From contig JBEKLJ010000185.1 in NCBI GenBank assembly GCA_050010255.1, forward strand, positions 1 through 7,158: a stretch of DNA of 7,158 nucleotides, given 5' to 3'. A program made the translations under genes and the position numbers. The stretch comes from JBEKLJ01 sp050010255. GTDB lineage: Bacteria > Acidobacteriota > Terriglobia > Bryobacterales > Bryobacteraceae. Numbering within the stretch: position 1 is the stretch's first letter; each line of letters begins with the position of its first letter. Below the pieces are notes generated by a model. That model made no database searches, was not told the DNA's origin, and was given only the letters and a program-made list of their open reading frames with translations. Shown here in pieces: positions 1 to 5,354 of the stretch.

Positions 1-1
1 G

Positions 2-787
2 AATTCGAACACCGCCGCGATCGCCTCCAGCTACGCCGGCCAGGTCGTGGCCGGCTTCGCCTCCGACACGCTCGCCCGGCAGCAGCGGACCAGGCTTGTC
101 GCGGGCACCATGGCCTCCGGCCAGCCGGCCGGTCTGGCCCTCCCGGTGGTGGACGCCCGGACCCGCGTGTGGTTCAACCCCGATCTGCTCAGCCGCGACT
201 TCTTCGTCCCCGGCGTGATCGTGAACATCATCACCCTGGTTACGATCATGCTCACGGCCATGGCCATCGTCCGCGAAAAGGAGATCGGCACGCTCGAGCA
301 GTTGATGGTGACGCCGATCCGGCCGATCGAGCTCATGCTCGGCAAGACCCTGCCCTTTGCGGCCGTCGGCCTCGTTCAGGTCGGCTTCATCACCGCGGCG
401 GCGCTGGTTGTCTTCGGCATCCCGCTGCGCGGAAGCCTGCTGTTGCTCTTCTTGGCGGCCATCGTCTACATGATGACCACGCTCGGCGTGGGCCTGTTTG
501 TCTCCACGATCTCCGAGACCCAGCAGCAGGCCGTCATGGGCTCGTTCTTCTTTTTCATGCCGGCCTTTATGCTGAGCGGCTTCGTGTTCCCCATCCGCAA
601 CATGCCCGAACTGGTGCAGTGGCTCAGCCTGCTCGACCCGGTCCGCTACTTCATCCAGATCGTCCGCGGGATCTTCCTGAAAGGTACGGGAATCGACGTG
701 CTCTGGCCGCAGATCCTGGCGCTATTCGTGTATGGGACGCTGATCCTCGGCGCCAGCGCCCTGCGCTTCCACAAGCGGCTGGACTAA
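2..787 (+). CDS. ABC-2 type exporter permease, 5'-truncated by window edge
   Basis: Inner-membrane permease subunit of an ABC exporter of the ABC-2 (YhhJ/YbhR-like) family. It would form the membrane channel driven by a separate ATPase that is not in the window. The frame is open from base 2 to the TAA at 785-787, giving 261 visible residues. Relatives usually have about 370, so roughly the first 110 residues (first membrane helix and part of the extracytoplasmic domain) probably lie upstream; that size is inferred. A GTG at base 47 is only an internal codon, since the upstream residues (NTAAIASSYAGQ) already look family-like. Visible segments: the end of the periplasmic domain (about 1-65); a hydrophobic helix about 70-90; the cytoplasmic coupling motif REKEIGTLEQLMVTP at 91-105; then helices at about 118-140, 145-170, 180-197 and 238-253, and a basic C-terminus. 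The start, the partner genes and the substrate are not visible. Confidence 0.9.
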   Translation, partial: NSNTAAIASSYAGQVVAGFASDTLARQQRTRLVAGTMASGQPAGLALPVVDARTRVWFNPDLLSRDFFVPGVIVNIITLVTIMLTAMAIVREKEIGTLEQLMVTPIRPIELMLGKTLPFAAVGLVQVGFITAAALVVFGIPLRGSLLLLFLAAIVYMMTTLGVGLFVSTISETQQQAVMGSFFFFMPAFMLSGFVFPIRNMPELVQWLSLLDPVRYFIQIVRGIFLKGTGIDVLWPQILALFVYGTLILGASALRFHKRLD

Positions 788-790
788 AGA

Positions 791-818
791 CAGCTTCCAG
801 CTTTCAGCTATCAGCTTC
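791..818. repeat. Four-copy 7-bp tandem repeat in a convergent gap
   Basis: Just after the stop of the left permease gene there are four head-to-tail heptamers: CAGCTTC (791-797), CAGCTTT (798-804), CAGCTAT (805-811) and CAGCTTC (812-818). A decayed fifth unit (CAGACGG) follows at 819-825. The constant core is CAGCT and only the last two bases vary. It sits between two convergent coding regions, so it disrupts no gene. It could be a slippage-prone simple repeat or one copy of a dispersed intergenic element; one copy alone cannot show which. Confidence 0.85.
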
Positions 819-832
819 CAGACGGCAGGGGA

Positions 833-845
833 CGGCCAATGGCCG
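833..845. terminator. Weak candidate bidirectional hairpin between convergent genes
   Basis: CGGCC (833-837), a three-base loop (AAT) and GGCCG (841-845) form a perfect 5-bp GC stem. It lies 2 bases beyond the stop of the - strand permease and 45 bases beyond the stop of the + strand permease. An outer arm, TTCCAG (815-820) with CTGGAA (851-856), could enclose it, although that arm runs into the end of the - strand gene. The position suits a shared terminator, but neither strand has a T-tract, so classical intrinsic termination is doubtful. Confidence 0.25.
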
Positions 846-847
846 GG

Positions 848-1987
848 CTACTGGAACCGGAAGGAGCGGGCCGTTACGTAGCCTGCCGCCACGGCGGCGA
901 GCGCCAGGGCGATCAGGTGGGGGATGATGGCGGCCGGTCCGGCGCCGAAGCTCATCAGCTTGTGGAGTGCATCCATGGCCCAGCCGGTGGGCAGGAAGAG
1001 GGAGAGCTTCTGCGTCCACTCGGGGGTGATCTCGATGGGCCACCAGCAGCCGCCCAGCGCCGCCAGCACGTTGGTGGAAATCACCGCGATGCCGACCGCT
1101 TGGCGCGGGTTCCGGGCGAAGTTCCCGAGCATCATGCCCAGGCCGGCCGCCAGCGCCGCGTAAGTGGCCATCAGCAGCAGCACGGCCGCCAGATGCTGGC
1201 CCCAGTCCACGTGCAGCAGCAGCGTCCCGGCCAGCATCGCGAAGCCGATCTGGATCAGGCCCAGCCCCATCCGCCCGCCCCACTTGCCCAGCACGATGGC
1301 GCCGTGCGAGATGGGAGTCGAGGCGAGTCTCCGCAAGATGCCCTGGTCCCGTTCGATGGCCAGCAATACCGAGCCGTTTGTGAGCAGCGTCAGAAGCCCG
1401 AACATGACCATGATGCCGGGCACGGATTGCTGGAAGCCTATGGGGGGATCCTTGCGCCGCCCGGCGGAAGTCACCTCCAGGGTGAGCTGGCGCGGCTGCT
1501 GAGCCAGTTTTGTGAACGCCTCCGGCGTGGGCACGGCGCCCTGCTGCCGGAGCAGAATGAGGTCGGCCAGCACGCTGTAGACGGCCCGCGAGACGCGGAC
1601 CTGGTCGTAATCCGCGCCCATGTCTCCGCCCTTGCGGGTCAGCTCCAGCTTCACCGGCTTACCCGCCAGCACGGATTCCGTGAAACCGGCCGGAATGGTG
1701 AGGCGGCGGCGATAGCCGGCCAGCTCAGAGGCATCGCGCACGCGCACGACGCGGTAGCTCCGCGCTTCCAGGCGGCTGACCAGATGATCGACCAGGTATC
1801 CGGCGTCCGAGGGAACGCTCAGCGCGATTGGCTCCCGGGTGTCCGAGGCGCGCGAAAAGCCGCCGGTCATGTAGCCGATGAGGTAGAAGAAAACCACCGG
1901 CATGACGAATGCCCACAGCCAGGTTTCGCGGCTGTGAAACATGTACCTGAGATCCGTGCGGGCCAGGAAGAGCGCGTCTCGTAGCAT
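848..1987 (-). CDS. ABC-2 type exporter permease, second permease of operon
   Basis: A 379-residue integral membrane subunit of an ABC exporter, with the layout of the ABC-2 / ABC2_membrane_3 family. The N-terminus is cytoplasmic and basic. It is followed by one membrane helix (about 22-40), a large extracytoplasmic domain (about 41-185), helix 2 (188-210) and the cytoplasmic coupling stretch ERDQGILRRLASTP (212-225). Further helices lie at about 238-259, 265-292, 296-316 and 350-372, and the protein ends in a basic tail. The start is the ATG at 1987-1985, 9 bases after the stop of the preceding permease; GAGAA about 7 bases upstream is a poor ribosome site, so translational coupling is likely. 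It is the last of three co-directional genes (ATPase, permease, permease) and probably forms a heterodimer with the 412-residue permease. The substrate (drug, lipid or polysaccharide precursor) cannot be told from sequence. The family call is firm and the partnership is inferred. Confidence 0.9.
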   Translation of the reverse strand: MLRDALFLARTDLRYMFHSRETWLWAFVMPVVFFYLIGYMTGGFSRASDTREPIALSVPSDAGYLVDHLVSRLEARSYRVVRVRDASELAGYRRRLTIPAGFTESVLAGKPVKLELTRKGGDMGADYDQVRVSRAVYSVLADLILLRQQGAVPTPEAFTKLAQQPRQLTLEVTSAGRRKDPPIGFQQSVPGIMVMFGLLTLLTNGSVLLAIERDQGILRRLASTPISHGAIVLGKWGGRMGLGLIQIGFAMLAGTLLLHVDWGQHLAAVLLLMATYAALAAGLGMMLGNFARNPRQAVGIAVISTNVLAALGGCWWPIEITPEWTQKLSLFLPTGWAMDALHKLMSFGAGPAAIIPHLIALALAAVAAGYVTARSFRFQ

Positions 1988-1996
1988 GGCGGTTTC

Positions 1997-3235
1997 TCAG
2001 AACAGGAAAGCGCGGCGCAGCCGCCGGGCGGCAACGAGAAACGCCAGGGCGCTCAGGAGCACCAGGCCGGCGAAAGCCGCCGCGAGCCGGAGCGGCTCAA
2101 CCGAGCCGGCCATGATCGCCCTGAGCTGAGCCAGCGCCCAGCCGTTCGGAGTCAGCCGCCCGACGGCTGCCAGCGATTCCGGCATGAATTCGATGGGCAT
2201 GAAACTGCCGCCGACGATGATGAGCGGAAACATGACCAGGTTACCCAGGACGTTGCCGGCGCGCTCGCTGGAGGCATACACCTGGAGGATCACGAGCAGC
2301 AGGAAGAGGCCGGCGCCCGACAGCGCGATCCAGAGCGCCGCCAACGGAAAGAAATGCACCGGCATCTTCACCAGCCAGCGGGCGGTGAGCAATCCCACCA
2401 CGCCCAGGGCGAGCAGAACCGCCATCGCGGCCACGAGCTTGCCGGCCAGAAGCGTCTCGAGCGGGCGTGGCGTCGTGGCCAGGCGCCGCAGTGCGCCTTG
2501 GCTGCGCTCTTTCCAGACGTCGGCGGCGAGGCCCTGGGCGACGAAGAAGACCGCCAGCACCAGCATGCCGGGAAAGAACGCCATGGCGAAGTTCGACTGG
2601 ATGGCCGTCTGCTTCTCCTCGATGACTTTCGTTTCCAGCTTGATCAGAGGAGGATTCAGGTAGGTCCCCAAGCCGCCGATCAGGCGGTTGGTCCGGACAG
2701 CGATGTCGGTAATGGCCTGGTCGGAAAAGGCGGGCGCGCCGGGTCCGGGTCCCTGCGCCATCTTCTGAAGCGGATCCGCGAACAGTGCCTGGAGATAGGA
2801 GCCGGCCTCGAGCACGATGGAGAGCGTTTCTTCGATGATGCCGGGCAGGATTCGCTGGGAAGGATTCGTCACCAGCTTGAGTTGAAAGGGCCGGTTTTGG
2901 AAGAAGGCCTCAGCGAATCCTTTGGGGATCTGCAAAAACGCCGAGCCGTCTCCGCGGTCGATGCGCTGGCGCCCTTCCTCCAGCGTGACTCTCTCGACCA
3001 CCAGCATCTTGCCGAGCGGCTCCTGCCCGAACGCGCTCACCAGCGTCCGGCTGAGGAAGGTTTGGTCCTCGTCGGCCACCAGCAGGCGCCCTTGCGGGCT
3101 CGATGTCCCGCGGCCGAAGACGAGGTACAGGATGGCGAGAATCGCCGCCGGGATCCCGATCCAGGTGACCAGCGCAAACGGGTCGCGGCGGAGCCGGCGC
3201 AGGTCCTTGAGCGCGCTGATCCAGACGAAGCGCAT
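1997..3235 (-). CDS. ABC-2 type exporter permease, first permease of operon
   Basis: A 412-residue ABC exporter permease of the ABC2_membrane_3 type. Order of parts: short basic cytoplasmic N-terminus (KDLRRLRRDP), membrane helix 1 (about 21-40), a large extracytoplasmic domain (about 42-212), helix 2 (about 217-238), and the cytoplasmic coupling stretch KERSQGALRRLATTP (242-256) that meets the ATPase. Further helices lie at about 266-288, 297-320, 329-352 and 382-402, with an Arg-rich tail (AARRLRRAF). The extracytoplasmic domain contains a Gly/Pro-rich linker (QGPGPGAP, about 161-168). The ATG at 3235-3233 lies 2 bases after the stop of the ATPase gene. The nearest good ribosome-binding-like run (AAGGAG, 3255-3250) lies inside the ATPase 3' end, 14 bases away and too far for direct use, so translation is probably coupled to termination of the ATPase. 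The coupling motif resembles that of the next permease, which suggests an ancient duplication and a heterodimer. Confidence 0.92.
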   Translation of the reverse strand: MRFVWISALKDLRRLRRDPFALVTWIGIPAAILAILYLVFGRGTSSPQGRLLVADEDQTFLSRTLVSAFGQEPLGKMLVVERVTLEEGRQRIDRGDGSAFLQIPKGFAEAFFQNRPFQLKLVTNPSQRILPGIIEETLSIVLEAGSYLQALFADPLQKMAQGPGPGAPAFSDQAITDIAVRTNRLIGGLGTYLNPPLIKLETKVIEEKQTAIQSNFAMAFFPGMLVLAVFFVAQGLAADVWKERSQGALRRLATTPRPLETLLAGKLVAAMAVLLALGVVGLLTARWLVKMPVHFFPLAALWIALSGAGLFLLLVILQVYASSERAGNVLGNLVMFPLIIVGGSFMPIEFMPESLAAVGRLTPNGWALAQLRAIMAGSVEPLRLAAAFAGLVLLSALAFLVAARRLRRAFLF

Positions 3236-3237
3236 GG

Positions 3238-4167
3238 CTACTCGCGCAGCTCCTTGCCGGTGAGCTTGATGAAGAGGCTTTGCAGGCTGGGCTGCGTCAA
3301 GGTGGTTTCGCGGACGTCGGCGCCGGCGGCAGCCAGCGCGGAGAAGACGGCGGGCAGCCGGCGCGAGGCCTCCGCCAGCGACAGCAGCAGCAGATTCTCG
3401 TCGGCTTGCAGGACCTCGATGCCGTCCAGGCGCTCCAGGGCGGCGCGGACCTCCTCGGGGCGGAACACTCCCTCCAGGCGCAACAGGTCGCGCTCGGCCA
3501 GCATGGCCCGCAGCTCATCCAGGCTGCCTTGGGCGATGATCCGGCCGTGATCGATGATGGCCAGGCGATCGCACAGGGTTTCGGCCTCCTCCATGTAGTG
3601 GGTGGTGTACAGGACGCAGACGCCCGCCCGCGCCTGCTCGCTCACCAGTTCCAGCAGCCGCACCCGGCTCTGCGGATCGACCCCCAAGGTGGGCTCGTCC
3701 AGCAGCAGGACCTTGGGTTGCTGGACGATCCCGCAGGCGAAGTTGAGGCGCCGTTTCATGCCGCCGCTGAAACGCTTCACCGGTTCGCGCGAGCGGTCCT
3801 GGAGGCCGATGAGTTCGAGCACCTCCTGGATGCGCCGCCGCAGGAACGTGCGCCGCAAGCCGTGCGCGCCGCCCCAGTAGGCGAGGTTCTCCTCCGCGGA
3901 GAGGTCCTCGTAGAGCGCCACCTCCTGCGGCACCACGCCCAAGCCGCGCCGCGCCGCCGGACCATCGCGCACCACGTCGTGCCCCAGGACGCGCACCCGG
4001 CCCGCCGTGGGAGTGAGCAGGCCGGAGATGCATCCGATGGTGGTCGTCTTCCCGGCGCCGTTGGGACCCAGCAGCCCGAAGATCCCTCCGGGCAGGGCGT
4101 TGAAAGACACCCCGTTCACTGCGACCAGATCTCCGAACGCCTTCCTCAGTTGCTCGACTTCGATCAT
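3238..4167 (-). CDS. ABC exporter ATPase, DrrA-like
   Basis: A 309-residue cytoplasmic nucleotide-binding subunit that hydrolyses ATP to drive the two permeases encoded directly downstream. All ABC signatures are present and intact: Walker A GPNGAGKT (34-41), Q-loop Gln81, signature FSGGM (133-137, the variant typical of DrrA/CcmA-type exporters), Walker B VLLLDEP (153-159, catalytic Glu158), D-loop GVDP (162-165) and switch His190 in TTH. After about residue 220 comes a non-catalytic C-terminal extension of about 85 residues ending QPSLQSLFIKLTGKELRE. This matches the C-terminal domain common in the DrrA branch (DUF4162-like), in which it helps assembly with the permease. The ATG at 4167 is preceded by GAGGA (4177-4173) with 5-base spacing, so the start is well supported. 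It is the first gene of a three-gene operon (2- and 9-base gaps). Family examples export antibiotics, lipids or glycans; nothing here fixes the cargo. Confidence 0.96.
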   Translation of the reverse strand: MIEVEQLRKAFGDLVAVNGVSFNALPGGIFGLLGPNGAGKTTTIGCISGLLTPTAGRVRVLGHDVVRDGPAARRGLGVVPQEVALYEDLSAEENLAYWGGAHGLRRTFLRRRIQEVLELIGLQDRSREPVKRFSGGMKRRLNFACGIVQQPKVLLLDEPTLGVDPQSRVRLLELVSEQARAGVCVLYTTHYMEEAETLCDRLAIIDHGRIIAQGSLDELRAMLAERDLLRLEGVFRPEEVRAALERLDGIEVLQADENLLLLSLAEASRRLPAVFSALAAAGADVRETTLTQPSLQSLFIKLTGKELRE

Positions 4168-4193
4168 GGCTGTCCTCGGGAACCGCTGTGAGT

Positions 4194-4199
4194 AGTATA
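4194..4199 (-). promoter_or_regulatory. Candidate -10 element for the ABC exporter operon
   Basis: Reading on the - strand, TATACT lies at 4199-4194 and matches the sigma-70 -10 consensus at five of six positions. It would start RNA about 20 bases before the ATPase ATG. No recognisable -35 lies 16-19 bases upstream, where the sequence is a plain G+C run. The element is the only A+T-rich patch in the 102-base gap after tpx. The promoter is plausible, but read-through from tpx is an alternative. Confidence 0.4.
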
Positions 4200-4269
4200 C
4201 AGGTTTCGCCCCTTGCCGCCGGCGCTCGCGAGCCAGCGTCCCGCACGCGGCCCCAGGGCTGCCTTCCCG

Positions 4270-4782
4270 CTACGCTGCGTCGGCTAGCGCCCGTGCGGTC
4301 TCCAGCGCCGGCTCATAGTGGGGATAGTCGCCGACCTCCGGGACGTACTCGACGTGCCGGATGACGTTGTCGCGGCCGATGACGAAGATGGCCCGGCTCT
4401 CGATGCGCAGGTCTCGGATCAGCGTTCCGTAGTTCGTGCCGAAGGAGCAGCTCCTGTGATCGGAGAGCATCTTGACACGGTCGATGGCGAAGCTGTTGCA
4501 CCAGCGCTTCTGCGCGAACGGCAGATCGACGCTGACGGTGTAAATGTCGACGCCCGCCAGCTTGGCGGCTTCGTCGTTGAAACGCTTGGTCTGCGCATCG
4601 CAGACGGGCGTGTCCAGCGACGGCACCACGCTGACGATGCGGATCGTGCTCCCCGTATCGGCGAGCGTGACCGTTTTCAAGGCCATGTCGATGCACTCGA
4701 AATCCGGCGCCTTGTCCCCGACCTTCAGCTCCGGGCCGATCACGACCATCGGATTGCCCTTCAGAGTGACTGTGCGTTCCAT
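4270..4782 (-). CDS. tpx: Thiol peroxidase Tpx (atypical 2-Cys peroxiredoxin)
   Basis: A 170-residue peroxiredoxin that reduces hydrogen peroxide and organic hydroperoxides, normally recycled by thioredoxin. Tpx is periplasm-associated in some reports, but no signal peptide is visible here, so a cytoplasmic site is likelier. The peroxidatic cysteine is Cys61 in PSLDTPVC (54-61), with the family's conserved Thr58. The resolving cysteine is Cys95 in DLPFAQKRWC (86-95). Both positions equal those of E. coli Tpx, giving the intramolecular disulfide of the atypical 2-Cys class. Extra cysteines lie at 30 and 102. Length matches the family (about 165-170). The ATG at 4782 is chosen over one at 4809 because a strong Shine-Dalgarno (GGGGAGGG, 4794-4787; GGAGG spaced 5 bases) precedes it, and the protein then begins like other Tpx (MERTVTLKGNP). 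The gene is divergent from the HU-like gene and 102 bases upstream of the ABC exporter operon on the same strand. Confidence 0.96.
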   Translation of the reverse strand: MERTVTLKGNPMVVIGPELKVGDKAPDFECIDMALKTVTLADTGSTIRIVSVVPSLDTPVCDAQTKRFNDEAAKLAGVDIYTVSVDLPFAQKRWCNSFAIDRVKMLSDHRSCSFGTNYGTLIRDLRIESRAIFVIGRDNVIRHVEYVPEVGDYPHYEPALETARALADAA

Positions 4783-4826
4783 CGATCCCTCCCCAGTTGC
4801 CGAGCTCACGGCCGCGACACACTGAC

Positions 4827-4835
4827 ATTATGCCA
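4827..4835 (-). promoter_or_regulatory. Extended -10 promoter candidate for tpx
   Basis: On the - strand the run TGGCATAAT (4835-4827) combines the TGn extension with a -10 hexamer, CATAAT, that matches five of six consensus bases. Transcription would begin near 4820, giving a leader of about 38 bases that ends in the strong tpx ribosome site. No -35 hexamer is visible at normal spacing, as expected for extended -10 promoters. No clear OxyR-like or other operator was recognised. Confidence 0.5.
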
Positions 4836-4868
4836 GAGGGCGGGCGGCGGTGGCCGGTTCAGGGGAGC

Positions 4869-4898
4869 TTGACAACCGAATAAGCCCAATCCTATCAT
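4869..4898 (+). promoter_or_regulatory. Near-consensus sigma-70 promoter for the HU operon
   Basis: A perfect -35 TTGACA (4869-4874), an 18-base spacer and a -10 TATCAT (4893-4898, five of six consensus positions) point towards the HU-like gene. Transcription should start near 4905. In this G+C-rich context such a match is unlikely to be chance. Since the HU start is at 5076, the transcript would carry an unusually long leader of about 170 bases. The tpx promoter fires the opposite way about 35 bases to the left of the -35 box, so the two promoters are back to back and could influence each other. Confidence 0.75.
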
Positions 4899-4935
4899 TT
4901 GGTTTGCCGCTGACCGGGACTCGGGGTTTGGCGCC

Positions 4936-5056
4936 GCGGGGCGGTGGCAGTGGTTGGATGCTGTTCGCCCCGTCGGACGCGGACGCCCTGGGGTCCGCTG
5001 GCAGCAGCGTGATGGCGGCACGTGAGCCGTTGGCCGTGTGGATACGAGCCGCTGCC
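4936..5056 (+). ncRNA. Predicted structured 5' leader RNA of the HU operon (three stem-loops)
   Basis: The long leader between the promoter and the HU start can fold into three consecutive hairpins, found by eye. Stem-loop 1 has a perfect 7-bp base, CGGGGCG (4937-4943) with CGCCCCG (4966-4972), plus a 3-bp upper stem CAG (4948-4950) with CTG (4961-4963). Stem-loop 2 is GCGGAC (4979-4984) with GTCCGC (4993-4998) and an 8-base loop. Stem-loop 3 is closed by GGCAGC (5000-5005) with GCTGCC (5051-5056) and contains CGGC/GCCG (5016-5019, 5026-5029). The structure ends 7 bases before the ribosome-binding site, so it is placed to affect translation of HU, perhaps as an autoregulatory protein-binding leader. 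I do not recognise a known riboswitch or leader class. G+C-rich DNA forms hairpins easily by chance, so this is a candidate and not an established RNA. Confidence 0.35.
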
Positions 5057-5063
5057 CGATTCG

Positions 5064-5070
5064 AAGGAGG
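5064..5070 (+). promoter_or_regulatory. Strong ribosome-binding site deciding the HU TTG start
   Basis: AAGGAGG at 5064-5070 is close to a full Shine-Dalgarno. The only useful start at correct spacing is TTG at 5076 (5-base gap). The ATG at 5071 is followed after one codon by TGA and cannot serve. Confidence 0.85.
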
Positions 5071-5075
5071 ATGGC

Positions 5076-5345
5076 TTGATTAAGCTCGACATCATCAACG
5101 AGGTCGTGAATCGAACCGGAATCACGAAGACCAAAGCCGAGATGGCGGTGGAAAGGGTCTTCGAAAGCATGAAGAGGGCCTTGGGGCAGGGCGAGCGTAT
5201 CGAGTTGAGGGGTTTCGGCATCTTCAACGTTCGGCCGCGCAAGACGGGCATCGGGCGCAACCCGAGGACCGGGGCCGAGGTGTCGATCCCCCCCGGCAAG
5301 GCGGTTCGCTTCAAGCCCGGCAAAGAGTTACAGTCGCTACAGTGA
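5076..5345 (+). CDS. HU/IHF-family nucleoid DNA-binding protein
   Basis: An 89-residue histone-like DNA-bending protein that acts as a dimer on chromosomal DNA. With the TTG start at 5076, set by the AAGGAGG ribosome site, length matches HU/IHF (about 90). Residues 1-40 form the two-helix dimerisation part (IINEVVNRTGITKTKAEMAV). Then come the conserved turn ELRGFGIFNVRPR (43-55), the arm tip with the intercalating Pro63 in GRNPRTG (60-66), and the closing FKPGKEL (79-85). The ELRGFG and FKPGKEL wording is shared by HU and by IHF subunits, so the exact subgroup is open. The frame is open further upstream to 5022, but those residues (WPCGYEPLPDSKEDG) are unlike the family. The gene lies behind a strong promoter and a long structured leader, and only 9 bases separate it from the M50 protease gene in the same frame, so the two are surely co-transcribed. 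The stop is TGA followed by C. Confidence 0.93.
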   Translation: MIKLDIINEVVNRTGITKTKAEMAVERVFESMKRALGQGERIELRGFGIFNVRPRKTGIGRNPRTGAEVSIPPGKAVRFKPGKELQSLQ

Positions 5346-5354
5346 CCTGGGTGC

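Noticed and set aside
1..6. GAATTC at the first base as a biological boundary.
   Set aside because: It is an EcoRI site and probably a cloning junction. Another GAATTC near 2185 lies within a gene, so the site has no functional meaning here.
839..1984. A 381-codon + strand open frame opposite the second permease.
   Set aside because: It is an antisense shadow caused by G+C-rich codons. Its product is Gln/His/Gly-rich with no motif, whereas the - strand product is a clear ABC-2 permease.
2354..3550. A 398-codon + strand open frame spanning parts of the first permease and the ATPase.
   Set aside because: It crosses the boundary between two well-supported - strand genes, has low-complexity composition and no recognisable domain.
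3280..4191. A 303-codon + strand open frame opposite the ABC ATPase.
   Set aside because: It is the complement of a gene with all ABC motifs intact; the product is Gln/Ala-rich and featureless.
4224..4233. The palindrome GCTCGCGAGC downstream of tpx as a terminator.
   Set aside because: It has no loop, flanking bases do not extend the stem, and no T-run follows; such 10-bp palindromes are common in G+C-rich DNA.
4783..4809. A start nine codons upstream for tpx.
   Set aside because: The extra residues (MSSATGEGS) encode the strong Shine-Dalgarno that serves the ATG at 4782, and the shorter protein aligns in numbering with known Tpx cysteines.
5022..5075. A longer HU with an 18-residue N-terminal extension.
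   Set aside because: No Shine-Dalgarno precedes 5022, the added residues are unlike HU/IHF, and AAGGAGG at 5064-5070 sets the TTG start.
4958..5083. A 41-codon leader frame as a real small gene.
   Set aside because: It has no clear ribosome site and unremarkable composition, so it is kept only as a question under findings.
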